Of a DNA stretch of 64,000 nucleotides, positions 17,260-26,319 are shown one piece after another. The notes under the pieces are model-generated. The model had not been told where the DNA came from. It was given only the letters and a program-made list of their open reading frames with translations, and ran no database searches. The position numbers and the translations under genes were made by a program. This DNA is from Mesorhizobium norvegicum (GTDB lineage: Bacteria > Pseudomonadota > Alphaproteobacteria > Rhizobiales > Rhizobiaceae). The stretch's first letter is position 1. Each line of letters opens with the position of its first letter. The stretch lies in the NCBI RefSeq assembly GCF_004919685.1, contig NZ_SMYZ01000089.1, forward strand, positions 1 to 64,000. Direction: 5' to 3'.

Positions 17260-17865
17260 TCAGCGCACGACATACATGATGCGCCGCGTCTGCGGATCGA
17301 TCAGCGCCGGTTGGCCGTTCACATAGACGTAGCGGTAGTTGTAGTCCGGAATTTCGCGCAGCTCGACGGTGTCGGGCAAGGTCGCGCCGGTCACCACCTC
17401 GCCGTCAAGATAGACGGGGTCGAGGCGATGCGTGTCGACATAGGTTCTGATTTCGGGCGGAGGTGGGGGGAAGGCGTCCTCGACCGGCTCACCGGCAACG
17501 ATCGCTCCGGTATAATCGGTCGAGTAGTTACCGATGTCGTCCGGCGGCGAGACGACTGCGATGCTGGAACCGTGCGGCCGCTGCGTCAGCACGACCCGGG
17601 TGCCGCTGAAATCGGCCGTCACATAGTCGGAATAGACCCAGCCCTGGCCGCCGGCCTCGGCGATGGTGCACCATTTGCTGTTTTCGATGCAGCCATTGAG
17701 CGTCGCCGACTGGCCGGCGGCGAGCACGCCGATGACCGGATATTGCGGACCAGGCCCGGCGCGGACGTTGAGATCGGTGACGGCGGAGACGGCGGTGTCG
17801 GCAAAAGCGGCACCCGACATCACGGTCAGCATTCCGGCGACCGCCGGAAACAATAGGGATTTCAT
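17260..17865 (-). CDS. Secreted SH3b plus DUF1236 protein
   Basis: A 201-residue exported protein. A signal peptide (MKSLLFPAVAGMLTVMSGAAFA) is followed by a bacterial SH3 domain (AVTDLNVRAGPGPQYPVIGVL... GQGWVYSDYVTADF), a Pro-rich spacer (AFPPPPPEIRTY), and a C-terminal DUF1236 region ending YVYVNGQPALIDPQTRRIMYV. SH3b domains commonly bind peptidoglycan, so a periplasmic or wall-associated role is likely. It lies 64 bases downstream of the metallopeptidase gene in the same direction. Confidence 0.83.
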   Translation of the reverse strand: MKSLLFPAVAGMLTVMSGAAFADTAVSAVTDLNVRAGPGPQYPVIGVLAAGQSATLNGCIENSKWCTIAEAGGQGWVYSDYVTADFSGTRVVLTQRPHGSSIAVVSPPDDIGNYSTDYTGAIVAGEPVEDAFPPPPPEIRTYVDTHRLDPVYLDGEVVTGATLPDTVELREIPDYNYRYVYVNGQPALIDPQTRRIMYVVR

Positions 17866-17929
17866 GGTTTTCTCTCCGTTTTCTTGGTCCCTCGCCAGCG
17901 AAAACGGGTCAGCGGCGTATGCGTTCCCG

Positions 17930-19027
17930 CTAAAACGCCTGCGCCAACTCACGATTTGTTCCCTGTTCTTTCGGCAAACCGGTCAGAAGTTCGTGAACGA
18001 AGGCCAATTTCCGCGCCGTGACGTCCGAAATGACGAAGGGGTAGAGGTCGGGCAGGCCCATGCAGCGATTGATCGAATTGGAGGCTTCAGACAGCACCAG
18101 CCAGCGGGCAAGGATCTTTTCGAAAGGCTCGGGCGCGGTCGCCGGCTCCGAGGGTGCCGCCTGCAGCCCGCCGCCAGTGTCGCCCTGCGGCAAGTCGTTG
18201 GCCTCCACCGTCTCCAGCCGGCCGAGCGGAAAGTTCAGCGCATGCACCATTTCCAGCGTGTCGGTGATGTGCAGATGGTGGGCCCACGTCTCGGCCCAGT
18301 CCTCCCACGGATGCGAGGTGGCATAGGCCGAGATGTGGCCCTGCTGCCAGTCGGGCGCGGCACCATTGGCATAGTAGGCCTTCAGCGCCTGTTCGTAGTC
18401 GGCGCGATCGTCGCCGAACAGCGCGCGGAAAGCTTCCAGCCTTTGCGGATCGTCGCGGATCAGGCGGTCCCAGTAATAATGGCCGAGCTCATGGCGGAAA
18501 TGACCGAGCAAGGTGCGATAGTTCTCGCCCATCTCGACGCGCCGCTTCTCGCGCTCGGCCGAGTCCGCCTCGGCGACGTTGAGCGTGATCAGGCCATTGT
18601 CGTGGCCGGTCAGGATGCGTTCGCCGCCGGGGCCGCCGCCGATCGGGTCGGCGAGGAAGTCGAAGGCCAGGCCGATCTCGTCGGCGGGGTTCTGCTTGGG
18701 CGCCACCGGCAGTCCGAAGGCCAGCAGCGAATAGATGGCGCGCTTCTTCGCCGCTTCGACGCGGATCCAGCGGCGGCGGTTGCCGTCGACGGAAAGGTTG
18801 GGGATCAGCTGGTTCAGCACGCAGGCGCGGCAAAAACCCTGTCCGGGCTCGGCCATCCAGTTGCAGGCGCATTCATCGGCATTGGTGCACTGAAAGATGC
18901 CGTCGACGCCCGCCAGCGCAAAGCGGGCGTGCTCGGGATCGTAGAGCACGAGACTCCTGCAGTTCAGGCATTGGGCGTTCTCGAAATAGATGCGGTGGCC
19001 GCAATGCGGGCAGTCGAAGAGTTTCAT
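17930..19027 (-). CDS. Zinc-ribbon putative metallopeptidase (COG4307 type)
   Basis: A 365-residue protein. The N-terminus holds a zinc ribbon (CPHCGHRIYFENAQCLNC), and further cysteine pairs occur in CACNWMAEPGQGFCRAC. The middle contains an HExxH metalloprotease motif in HFRHELGHYYWDRLI, followed by a conserved ADYEQALKAYYANGA segment. Substrate and location are unknown; no signal peptide is seen. The family is widespread in rhizobia and often lies near transglutaminase-like genes, but none is present here. Confidence 0.82.
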   Translation of the reverse strand: MKLFDCPHCGHRIYFENAQCLNCRSLVLYDPEHARFALAGVDGIFQCTNADECACNWMAEPGQGFCRACVLNQLIPNLSVDGNRRRWIRVEAAKKRAIYSLLAFGLPVAPKQNPADEIGLAFDFLADPIGGGPGGERILTGHDNGLITLNVAEADSAEREKRRVEMGENYRTLLGHFRHELGHYYWDRLIRDDPQRLEAFRALFGDDRADYEQALKAYYANGAAPDWQQGHISAYATSHPWEDWAETWAHHLHITDTLEMVHALNFPLGRLETVEANDLPQGDTGGGLQAAPSEPATAPEPFEKILARWLVLSEASNSINRCMGLPDLYPFVISDVTARKLAFVHELLTGLPKEQGTNRELAQAF

Positions 19028-19113
19028 GTCGGTCTCAAACCTTCAGAGCCAGCATATGTGGGGCGGCACGTGCCCAACGCCAACCGCCCACCGGCGTTCC
19101 GCATTTCTTTAAG

Positions 19114-19215
19114 CTATTTAAGCTGGGCGAAGGAAAGGCCTGCCGCCTGCAGGGTCCTGGCGGCGGCAAGACCCGCCGAACCGGCGCCGATGATCACGAC
19201 ATCAACGTCTTTCAT
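19114..19215 (-). pseudogene. Truncated N-terminus of a flavin amine oxidase
   Basis: A 33-codon frame beginning MKDVDVVIIGAGSAGLAAAR and ending LQAAGLSFAQLK before TAG. This is the canonical FAD-binding beta-alpha-beta start of flavin monoamine oxidases (VVIIGAGSAGL), but everything after the first helix is missing. The good GxGxxG motif in so short a frame indicates a deletion remnant rather than a real small protein. Confidence 0.6.
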
Positions 19216-19356
19216 TGCGTCTCCGCCACAATAATCACTTGATCGTAGGCAAATTCCCCTTCATTGGCCAGCGTAGCGCCGGGGGACGGTGACAATTGCG
19301 CGTTTCACTGGCAAATTCGCAACCGGGACGTGATTCAGGCAATCAGGAGAGAAAGC

Positions 19357-20154
19357 ATGGCATTTCTTGCCAAGGGAAAGATGTTTGCATCGGCCGTGGT
19401 GGCGGTGCTTGCGCTGGCTACGGGCGCGCAGGCGGCGGCCAGCTGCGGCAAGACCGGCGCCGGATTCGAGGCTTGGAAGCCGGAGTTCGCCGCGGAAGCC
19501 AAGTCCGAAGGTGTAGGCCCCAAGGGTCTGGCCGCTCTGGCCGGCGCGAGCTACGCAACAAAGACGATCTCCGTCGACCGCGGCATTCACAAGGCTTTCA
19601 GCGGCTCGGTGGATGATTTCATGAAGCGCCGTGGCGGGGCCGCGATCATTTCCAAGGGCCGGTCGCTGAAGAAGTCGAACGCGGCACTGTTTTCCCAGAT
19701 CGAAGCGAACTACGGCGTGTCGCCGGGTGTGTTGCTCGCCATCTGGGGTATGGAAACCGGCTTCGGTTCCGCCATGGGCAACCAGAATACGGTCTCAGCC
19801 ATTCTGACGCTTGCCTATGATTGCCGCCGCCCTGGTTTCTTTTACCCGCATGCCATTGCAGCCCTGAAGCTGGTTGATCGCGGGGCGTTGACAGCCTCGT
19901 CGGTCGGCGCCGCGCATGGCGAGATCGGCCACACGCAGTTCCTGCCCGGAAATGTCTTGAAGTATGGCGTCGGCAGCGGAAACCTGCGCGACAAGGGCAC
20001 GGCGCTGGCTTCCACCGCCAATTTCCTCAAGGGTCATGGGTGGCGTGCCGGTGCGAGCGCGAGTGCGAATATGGGCGCGATTGCCGGCTGGAATTCCGCG
20101 AGCGTCTATCAGCAGGCCATCGCCCGCATCGCCACCGCGATCGACGGCGACTGA
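19357..20154 (+). CDS. Lytic murein transglycosylase, SLT family 3 (MltB-like)
   Basis: A 265-residue exported enzyme that cleaves peptidoglycan glycan strands to 1,6-anhydro ends. A signal peptide (residues 1-27, ending GAQAAA) is followed by a catalytic domain with the family 3 motif IWGMETGFGSAMG (catalytic Glu at about residue 133), YDCRRPGFFYPHAI and GEIGHTQFLPGNVLKYG. It lacks the C-terminal peptidoglycan-binding domain of longer relatives. AGGAGAG lies ahead of the ATG. A strong terminator follows. Confidence 0.88.
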   Translation: MAFLAKGKMFASAVVAVLALATGAQAAASCGKTGAGFEAWKPEFAAEAKSEGVGPKGLAALAGASYATKTISVDRGIHKAFSGSVDDFMKRRGGAAIISKGRSLKKSNAALFSQIEANYGVSPGVLLAIWGMETGFGSAMGNQNTVSAILTLAYDCRRPGFFYPHAIAALKLVDRGALTASSVGAAHGEIGHTQFLPGNVLKYGVGSGNLRDKGTALASTANFLKGHGWRAGASASANMGAIAGWNSASVYQQAIARIATAIDGD

Positions 20155-20175
20155 TAGGACCATCTTCACTGGACA

Positions 20176-20200
20176 AAAACCCGGCTTCAGGCCGGGTTTT
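20176..20200. terminator. Intrinsic terminator (AAAACCCGGC/GCCGGGTTTT)
   Basis: A 10-base perfect stem, AAAACCCGGC (20176-20185) and GCCGGGTTTT (20191-20200), with a five-base loop and flanking A and T runs. It serves the transglycosylase on the + strand and directly abuts the stop codon of the convergent gene on the - strand. Confidence 0.85.
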
Positions 20201-20737
20201 TCATTTGATGTCGAGCGTGTAGGAGCAGCCGGCCAGCGTCTTGCCGGGGTGTGACTCGACGGTCGAGACGTTGAGCTTGATGTCCGTGGAGAAGGTCAAT
20301 CCCTCCGACTCTTCGGTGTTTTGGACAACAACTTTCTCGCCAAGGAATTTCTCCGGCGTCGAAAAAACGGCTATGACATCGAGCTCCCTGGCAAGCTCTG
20401 GCGCGGCAATGCCATCCAGCACGGCCATCGGCCCGGCAGCGGTAAAAACGATCGATCCTGTCTCGCGGTTGAACACGCGAATTTTGGCCGGCAGCTCGTA
20501 TTTTCTGAGAAACGGATTGCCCGAGGCAACCTCCTTCCAGCCAAGCGTTTCAACGGCACCTGGTGCGCTGGACAGCCAAAGGGCAAAACCGTTGTAGGCC
20601 GGAACGTCAGCCCTGCACTCGATCAGTGCGGGAAGGTCGAGGGCGGCGGGGTCATAGTCGTCGGCTTTGGCAGCGGCCAAGCTCGCCAGGACAGTCAACG
20701 CGGGCAGAAAACCGGTTCCAAGAGTGGCCAAGCGCAT
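20201..20737 (-). CDS. Exported protein of unknown function
   Basis: A 178-residue protein with a signal peptide (MRLATLGTGFLPALTVLASLAAAKA) and a mature part of about 155 residues. Two cysteines (in IECRADVP near the start and AGCSYTLDI at the end) could form a disulfide. I do not recognise the family. The ATG at 20737 is preferred over a GTG two codons earlier. It lies 13 bases past the stop of the upstream exported protein gene, so the two may form one operon. Confidence 0.65.
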   Translation of the reverse strand: MRLATLGTGFLPALTVLASLAAAKADDYDPAALDLPALIECRADVPAYNGFALWLSSAPGAVETLGWKEVASGNPFLRKYELPAKIRVFNRETGSIVFTAAGPMAVLDGIAAPELARELDVIAVFSTPEKFLGEKVVVQNTEESEGLTFSTDIKLNVSTVESHPGKTLAGCSYTLDIK

Positions 20738-20750
20738 GGTCACATTACTC

Positions 20751-21329
20751 TCAATAATTCGCGTAGCCGCTCAACGGGCATTTCCGGGAAACGGGAATCT
20801 GGAAGGTACCGTTGCAGGTACGGAATTTGGGGTTTCGCGGCGCCGGGGTAGCCGCCTTTGGCCTGCCCTCGATGACCATCGGGACTCCGGCAGCTTGCGA
20901 GTAGCTGCCGCCCAAGGGGCATTTCTGGGAAGCGAGAACCTCGAAGGAGCCAGTGATAACATTTGAGCAGGTACGGAATTTGGAGTTCCGTGGTGCCGGG
21001 GGTTGCGTAGCGCCCTTCGACTTGCCCTTGATGACCATCCAGATTTCGGTCGGTTGGTCGAGTTGCAGGTTGTTTATGTCGGAATAGCTGATCCGCCCGC
21101 TGCGGAGCCCTTCGGCAATGCGCTGGCAAAACAGGGCCGGCATGCGCTCCTGCGAGACGCCCATGAAAGAGGCGATCTCGTGCTTGAACGTAAGGCCCCA
21201 TGCTGCCTGGACAGCGCTGACACACCCGCTCAAGTTCGCCTTCGGCTCGCGCTTGCCGGCTGCCTGCGAAGACTGGCTACCTGCAAAGACGACCGTCGCC
21301 ACAAGCAGAAGAAGAACACCATTTTTCAC
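20751..21329 (-). CDS. Exported protein with an internally duplicated Cys domain
   Basis: A 192-residue exported protein with a signal peptide (ending SQSSQAA). A central region (SGCVSAVQAAWGLTFKHEIA) is followed by two homologous C-terminal repeats. Each starts MVI(K/E)G, passes through PAPRN.KFRTC and ends KCPL.G.Y. Each holds two cysteines, presumably one disulfide per repeat. The GTG at 21329 is chosen because GGAGGGG lies at proper distance; the upstream extension starts at TTG. Function unknown. Confidence 0.65.
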   Translation of the reverse strand: MKNGVLLLLVATVVFAGSQSSQAAGKREPKANLSGCVSAVQAAWGLTFKHEIASFMGVSQERMPALFCQRIAEGLRSGRISYSDINNLQLDQPTEIWMVIKGKSKGATQPPAPRNSKFRTCSNVITGSFEVLASQKCPLGGSYSQAAGVPMVIEGRPKAATPAPRNPKFRTCNGTFQIPVSRKCPLSGYANY

Positions 21330-21438
21330 TGTCAAAACCCCTCCATCCCGCAAGAGACCTAAGATGAAGCCGCCGAAAGGTCAAACAGGAACGTCTCCGA
21401 AGTCGTTTGATTTTCTTTATATTAGTAGCATCAAATAA

Positions 21439-21462
21439 AAACCCGGCGTCTTCGCCGGGTTT
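21439..21462. terminator. Intrinsic terminator (AAACCCGGCG/CGCCGGGTTT)
   Basis: A perfect 10-base stem at 21439-21448 and 21453-21462 with a TCTT loop. A and T runs on both sides let it work in either direction. It lies downstream of argG (- strand). Confidence 0.8.
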
Positions 21463-21500
21463 CGTGGGTCGTTTCAATTCTGCCGTGATCGGTATAGTTG

Positions 21501-22724
21501 TCAGCCCCGGCGGTTGCGCGCGGCCAGCGTTCTCAGCCGCAGCGCATTGAGGCGGATGAAGCCGGCGGCGTCCTTCTGGTCGTAGGCGCCGCGGTCGTCC
21601 TCGAAGGTGACCAGCGCGTCGGAATAGAGCGTCTTCTTCGACTTGCGGCCGGTGACGATGACGTTGCCTTTATAGAGCTTCAGCCGCACCGTGCCTTCGA
21701 CGTCTTCCTGGCTCTTGTCGATCATCGCCTGCAGCATCAGGCGTTCGGGCGCGAACCAGAAGCCGTTGTAGATCAGCTCGGCATAGCGCGGCATGAACTC
21801 GTCCTTGAGGTGGGCGGCCCCGCGGTCGAGCGTGATCGATTCGATCGCGCGGTGGGCAGCGATCAGGATCGTGCCGCCGGGCGTCTCGTAGACGCCGCGC
21901 GATTTCATGCCGACGAAGCGGTTTTCGACCAGGTCGAGCCGGCCGATGCCATTGTCGCGGCCGAGATCGTTGAGCGCGGCCAGCATCGTTGCCGGCGACA
22001 GTTTCTTGCCGTTGAGGGCGATCGGGTCGCCCTTGAGGAACTCGATCTCGATCTCGGTGACGGTATCAGGCGCATCCATCGGCGAAACGGTGCGCTGGTG
22101 GACGAATTCCGGCGGCTCCACCCACGGATCTTCCAGCACCTTGCCCTCGGAGGACGAGTGCAGCAGGTTGGCGTCGACCGAGAACGGCGCGTCGCCCTTC
22201 TTGTCCTTCGGCACCGGTATCTGGTGCTGTTCGGCGAAGTTCATCAGGTCGGTACGCGACTTGAACGACCAGTCGCGCCATGGCGCGATGACCTTGATGT
22301 CGGGGTTCAGCGCGTAAGCCGAAAGCTCGAAGCGAACCTGGTCGTTGCCCTTGCCGGTGGCGCCATGCGCAATCGCGTCGGCGCCGGTCTCCCTGGCGAT
22401 CTCGACCAGATGCTTGGAGATCAGCGGCCGCGCGATCGAGGTGCCGAGCAGATAGGTGCCTTCATAGACGGTGTTGGCGCGAAACATCGGGAAGACGAAG
22501 TCGGAGACGAATTCCTCGCGCACATCGACGACGCGGATGTCCTTGATGCCCATCATCTCGGCCTTGCGGCGCGCCGGCTCGAGTTCGCCGCCCTGGCCGA
22601 GATCGGCGGTGAAGGTGACGACCTCGGCGCCGAGCTCGGTCTGCAGCCATTTCAGGATGATGGAGGTGTCGAGGCCGCCGGAATAGGCGAGCACGACTTT
22701 CTTGACGTCTTTGACCTTGGACAT
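21501..22724 (-). CDS. argG: Argininosuccinate synthase
   Basis: Joins citrulline and aspartate with ATP to form argininosuccinate in arginine synthesis. It is 407 residues, the normal length. The ATP pyrophosphatase P-loop is VVLAYSGGLDTSIILKWL near residue 10, and further family blocks are FTADLGQGGELEPARRKA, GATGKGNDQVRFELS and the YETPGGTILIAAHRA region. The start MSKVKDVKK at 22724 is standard. A terminator lies 38 bases after the stop. Confidence 0.97.
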   Translation of the reverse strand: MSKVKDVKKVVLAYSGGLDTSIILKWLQTELGAEVVTFTADLGQGGELEPARRKAEMMGIKDIRVVDVREEFVSDFVFPMFRANTVYEGTYLLGTSIARPLISKHLVEIARETGADAIAHGATGKGNDQVRFELSAYALNPDIKVIAPWRDWSFKSRTDLMNFAEQHQIPVPKDKKGDAPFSVDANLLHSSSEGKVLEDPWVEPPEFVHQRTVSPMDAPDTVTEIEIEFLKGDPIALNGKKLSPATMLAALNDLGRDNGIGRLDLVENRFVGMKSRGVYETPGGTILIAAHRAIESITLDRGAAHLKDEFMPRYAELIYNGFWFAPERLMLQAMIDKSQEDVEGTVRLKLYKGNVIVTGRKSKKTLYSDALVTFEDDRGAYDQKDAAGFIRLNALRLRTLAARNRRG

Positions 22725-23023
22725 TTTTACCCCGTCGATGGCGGACGCCCCAGCCGAGGCGTCACGGATTGTCGGAGGGCCTTTTAGCAGGAACGGCAAA
22801 GCGAGCAAGCACGCGCGCATGCATGGCTTCTGGTCCAGCGCATGGCGCGGGGTGATGCCGGCAGGGGAAACAACCTGCTGCAATCAAGGGCTGCATTTGC
22901 TGGAGGGATTTAATCAAGTTTTCACGCCCTGCGGCTAACACTGGGGTAAAGCCGCCTTGGCCCAAGTGCCTGGCGGCTCTTGCCTGCTTCGTCGTGGGCA
23001 TCCTCGGGCTTGGGTCGTTCTTG
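22725..23023. other. Divergent intergenic region argG / MHYT-GGDEF-EAL gene
   Basis: About 300 bases between two divergent genes, which must hold both promoters. I find no convincing promoter boxes, hairpin or small gene in it. Confidence 0.5.
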
Positions 23024-25093
23024 ATGCGCGTTATATCATGTATCGCCACTGAGCATAATCTGTGGCTTGTCCTGCTGGCGGCGCTGATGTGCGTCACCGG
23101 TTGCTGGGTGACGATCGACCTCTTCGACCGTGCCAGGAAAACCGCCGGCGTGCAGATGCGGGGCTGGCTGTTCCTGACAGCGGTCGCCGCCGGCTCCTCG
23201 ATCTGGTGCACGCACTTCATCGCCATGCTGGCCTATCAGCCCGGCGCGCCGATCACCTTCGATCCGGTCCTGACCATGGTGTCGCTGGTCATCGCCATCG
23301 CCGGCACCGGAGCGGGCTTCACCCTTGCCTCCGACAAGCGTCTGGCCCCGGAGTGGGGCGGATGCGTCGTCGGGCTGGCGATCTCGGCCATGCACTACAC
23401 CGGCATGATGGCCTATCACGTTGCCGGCATCGTCGAATGGGACGGCTCCTATATTGCCGCTTCATTGGTGATTTCGGCGGCGTTTTCCGCCGTGGCTGTC
23501 GGTCATGCCGTGCGCCGGCCATACCGCTGGTCGCACTATCTCGCCATCGGGCTGCTGGTGCTGGCGATCGTCGGCCTGCATTTCACGGCGATGGCGGCGG
23601 TGGCTGTGACGCCGCTGTCCTTCATCACCACAGGCACCAATCCCGATATTCTGGTGGCGATGGCGGTCGCCGTTGCCGTCGTCGGCCTGATCGTCGCGGC
23701 CACCGGCTTCGCCAGCTACCTGATCGACGAACGCGGCCGCCTGGAGAGCTTCGAGCGGCTTCAGCATCTTGCCCTCAACGACGCCCTTACCGGTCTTCCC
23801 AACCGGGTCTCCTTCAACGACCGCCTCGACCATGAGATCGACCGGGCGCGCGAGGGCGAGGAAACGATGACGGCGGTCATCGTCATCGATCTCGACCGCT
23901 TCAAGGAGATCAACGACCTCAGGGGGCACGCGGCCGGTGACCAGGCGCTCAAGATCGTCGCCCGCAGGCTGGCGAAACTCACCGGCGAGGGTGAATTCGT
24001 CGCAAGGCTCGGCGGTGACGAGTTCGCCGCGATCAAGCGCTTCAAGGATCAGAATGACCTTCTCGGCCTGGTCTCGCGGCTGGAGAAATCCCTGTTCGAG
24101 CCGTTGCGGCTCGACGATTTCGAAATTGCCGCCGGCGCCAGCATCGGCGTCGCCGTCTATCCGCGCGACGGGGCCGACAGGGAGCGGCTGGTCAGCAATG
24201 CCGATCTCGCCATGTACCGGGCAAAGAACGACGTGACGCGCGCCGTCTGCTTCTACGAATCCGCCATGGACGAGACGGCGCGAGCGCGTCGCGCGCTGGC
24301 CACCGACCTTCGGCAGGCGATCGAGCGCGGCGAGCTTTCGCTCCATTATCAGGTGCAGACCTCGGTCCCGACCGGCGCCACCTGCGGCTACGAGGCGCTG
24401 CTGCGCTGGACGCATCCCGTGCATGGCATGATCCCGCCGGTCGAGTTCATCCCGATTGCCGAGGAGAACGGCTCGATCATGGCGATCGGCGAATGGGTGC
24501 TGCGGACCGCGTGCCGCCAGGCAGCCTCATGGGACAATAGCCACAAGATCGCGGTCAATCTGTCGCCGGTGCAGTTCGCCCATGCCGACCTGGCCAAGCT
24601 CGTCCACCAGATCCTGGTCGAGACCGGGCTGTCGCCGAAACGCCTGGAGCTCGAGCTGACCGAATCGACGATCGTCGCCGACAAGGTGCGCACGCTGCAT
24701 GTCCTGCGCCAGATCAAGGCGCTGGGGGTGACGATCGCGATCGACGATTTCGGCACCGGCTATTCGTCGCTCGACACGCTGCGCTCGTTTCCCTTCGACA
24801 AGATCAAGCTCGACCGCTCGTTCATGGCCGATGTCGAGCGAAGCCCGCAGGCCAAGGCGATCATCCGGGCGGTGCTGACGCTGGGCCGCAGCCTCGACAT
24901 TCCGGTGCTCGCCGAAGGCGTCGAGACGCATGTCCAGCTCACCATCCTGCAGGTCGAGGGCTGCAACGAGGCGCAAGGCTATTTCCTCGGCCGGCCCAAG
25001 CCGATCGATCAGATCACAGGCGGCGCCGATGTCCGCAACGATCAGCTCGTCGCCGAGGAACCCGCCAGGATGCGGCTGAGCAGGCAGGCATAG
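23024..25093 (+). CDS. MHYT-GGDEF-EAL c-di-GMP signalling protein
   Basis: A 689-residue inner-membrane protein. The N-terminal MHYT sensor spans about residues 5-230, with seven membrane helices and the signature motifs WCTHFIAML, SAMHYTGMMAYH and GLHFTAMAAV; such domains are thought to bind metal and sense gases. It is followed by a GGDEF cyclase domain with an intact LGGDEFAAI motif and an EAL phosphodiesterase domain with YEALLRW, ELELTEST, DDFGTGYSS, KLDRSF and AEGVET. Both output domains look catalytically complete, so the net direction cannot be predicted. Confidence 0.93.
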   Translation: MRVISCIATEHNLWLVLLAALMCVTGCWVTIDLFDRARKTAGVQMRGWLFLTAVAAGSSIWCTHFIAMLAYQPGAPITFDPVLTMVSLVIAIAGTGAGFTLASDKRLAPEWGGCVVGLAISAMHYTGMMAYHVAGIVEWDGSYIAASLVISAAFSAVAVGHAVRRPYRWSHYLAIGLLVLAIVGLHFTAMAAVAVTPLSFITTGTNPDILVAMAVAVAVVGLIVAATGFASYLIDERGRLESFERLQHLALNDALTGLPNRVSFNDRLDHEIDRAREGEETMTAVIVIDLDRFKEINDLRGHAAGDQALKIVARRLAKLTGEGEFVARLGGDEFAAIKRFKDQNDLLGLVSRLEKSLFEPLRLDDFEIAAGASIGVAVYPRDGADRERLVSNADLAMYRAKNDVTRAVCFYESAMDETARARRALATDLRQAIERGELSLHYQVQTSVPTGATCGYEALLRWTHPVHGMIPPVEFIPIAEENGSIMAIGEWVLRTACRQAASWDNSHKIAVNLSPVQFAHADLAKLVHQILVETGLSPKRLELELTESTIVADKVRTLHVLRQIKALGVTIAIDDFGTGYSSLDTLRSFPFDKIKLDRSFMADVERSPQAKAIIRAVLTLGRSLDIPVLAEGVETHVQLTILQVEGCNEAQGYFLGRPKPIDQITGGADVRNDQLVAEEPARMRLSRQA

Positions 25094-25223
25094 GATTTGC
25101 GGCGGGTGGCCGCCCGCTGATGCCTTCGCCATGCGCCTGCTGGATCGACCATCCGATCACTCCTGCGTCTGGCGCCGTCGCGGCGCATCCTGTATAGGCG
25201 CTTCCAATCTCCTGGGGCCGCTC

Positions 25224-25865
25224 ATGTCGTTCATTCCGGACACCGCCACGCTGATCCAGTTTGCCATTGCCACCGTGATCCTGGCGATCACGCCGGGGCC
25301 GGACATGACCTTGTTCGTCTCCCGCACGCTGAGCCAGGGCCGTGCCTCCGGCTTTGCCTCGATGGCCGGCGCGCTGTGCGGTACGCTGATCCACACCACG
25401 CTGGTGGTGGTCGGCGTCTCGGCGCTGATCGTCGCCTCGCCGATGGCCTTCTTCGTGCTGAAGATCTTTGGCGCCGGCTATCTCGTCTTCCTGGCGTGGC
25501 AGGCGATCACCAGGGGCTCGGCCTTTTCGCCGGAAAAGAAGACGGGGCCACGGATTTCATTGCGGCGCAGCTGGGCGATGGGACTCGGCGTCAATCTGCT
25601 CAACCCGAAGGTCATCCTGTTCTTCATGACCTTCCTGCCGCAGTTCGTCTCCGCGCATGACCCGAACGCGCCGGGAAAGCTGTTTTTTCTTGGGCTCATG
25701 TTCATCGTGCTGGCGATCCCGGTGACCGCGCCGATGGTGCTGGCGGCCGAAAAATTCTCGGCGGCGATGAAGGCCAGCCCGCGCGTCACGCGGGTGGTCG
25801 ATTATCTCTTTGCCGGCGTGTTCTCCGCCTTCGCGCTCAAGATCCTGACGGCGCAGGCGAAGTAG
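25224..25865 (+). CDS. LysE family amino-acid exporter
   Basis: A 213-residue membrane protein with about six hydrophobic segments and the family signature near the start (FAIATVILAITPGPDMTLFVSRTLSQG). LysE/RhtB proteins export amino acids or related solutes; the substrate is not evident. The ATG at 25224 begins the conserved part. It overlaps the convergent membrane-protein gene by 29 bases at the 3' end. Confidence 0.88.
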   Translation: MSFIPDTATLIQFAIATVILAITPGPDMTLFVSRTLSQGRASGFASMAGALCGTLIHTTLVVVGVSALIVASPMAFFVLKIFGAGYLVFLAWQAITRGSAFSPEKKTGPRISLRRSWAMGLGVNLLNPKVILFFMTFLPQFVSAHDPNAPGKLFFLGLMFIVLAIPVTAPMVLAAEKFSAAMKASPRVTRVVDYLFAGVFSAFALKILTAQAK

Positions 25866-26319
25866 AAGTCTTCCCGTCTTTCCACCAGCTTCCCGCCCAG
25901 CGTCCGGCGCTGAGCCAATAGAAGATGCCGCCGACCATGCCGCCGCCGACCACCGCCATGATGGCGCTGGTCTCCCGGATCGCGAAGGTGGTGTCACGGG
26001 CATGGTCGACCATGCCGAGGAAAACGCCGGCAACCACCGCGCCCGCCAGCGCATAGAACAGCCAGTCGCGCCGGCCGAGGATCTCGGCAAGCAGGATGAC
26101 GACGCAAGCCGGCATCAGGGCGAAATAGGCGACGAACAGGGCGACGAAGGGAATTGAGAAATACAGGGAAGCTGTCGCCGTCGGGTGCGCGTGCTCCGGC
26201 GTGTAGCCGAGCGACGCCAGGAACAGGATGTTGAGGAAGGCGCTCGCCGCCAGCGATGCAACGGCATAGCCGAACAGGATAACAGCGAAACGGACGAGGT
26301 AGCCTACAAGACGGGTCAT
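25837..26319 (-). CDS. Small membrane protein, distal member of rlmN operon
   Basis: A 160-residue protein with four hydrophobic segments (FAVILFGYAVASLAASAFLN, FVALFVAYFALMPACVVILL, YALAGAVVAGVFLGM, AIMAVVGGGMVGGIFYWLSA). It starts in an ATGA overlap with the stop of the preceding gene, so it is translationally coupled. It resembles that neighbour in length, layout and a final G..YWL.AGR segment, suggesting duplication. I do not recognise a named family. Confidence 0.7.
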   Translation of the reverse strand: MTRLVGYLVRFAVILFGYAVASLAASAFLNILFLASLGYTPEHAHPTATASLYFSIPFVALFVAYFALMPACVVILLAEILGRRDWLFYALAGAVVAGVFLGMVDHARDTTFAIRETSAIMAVVGGGMVGGIFYWLSAGRWAGSWWKDGKTSTSPAPSGS

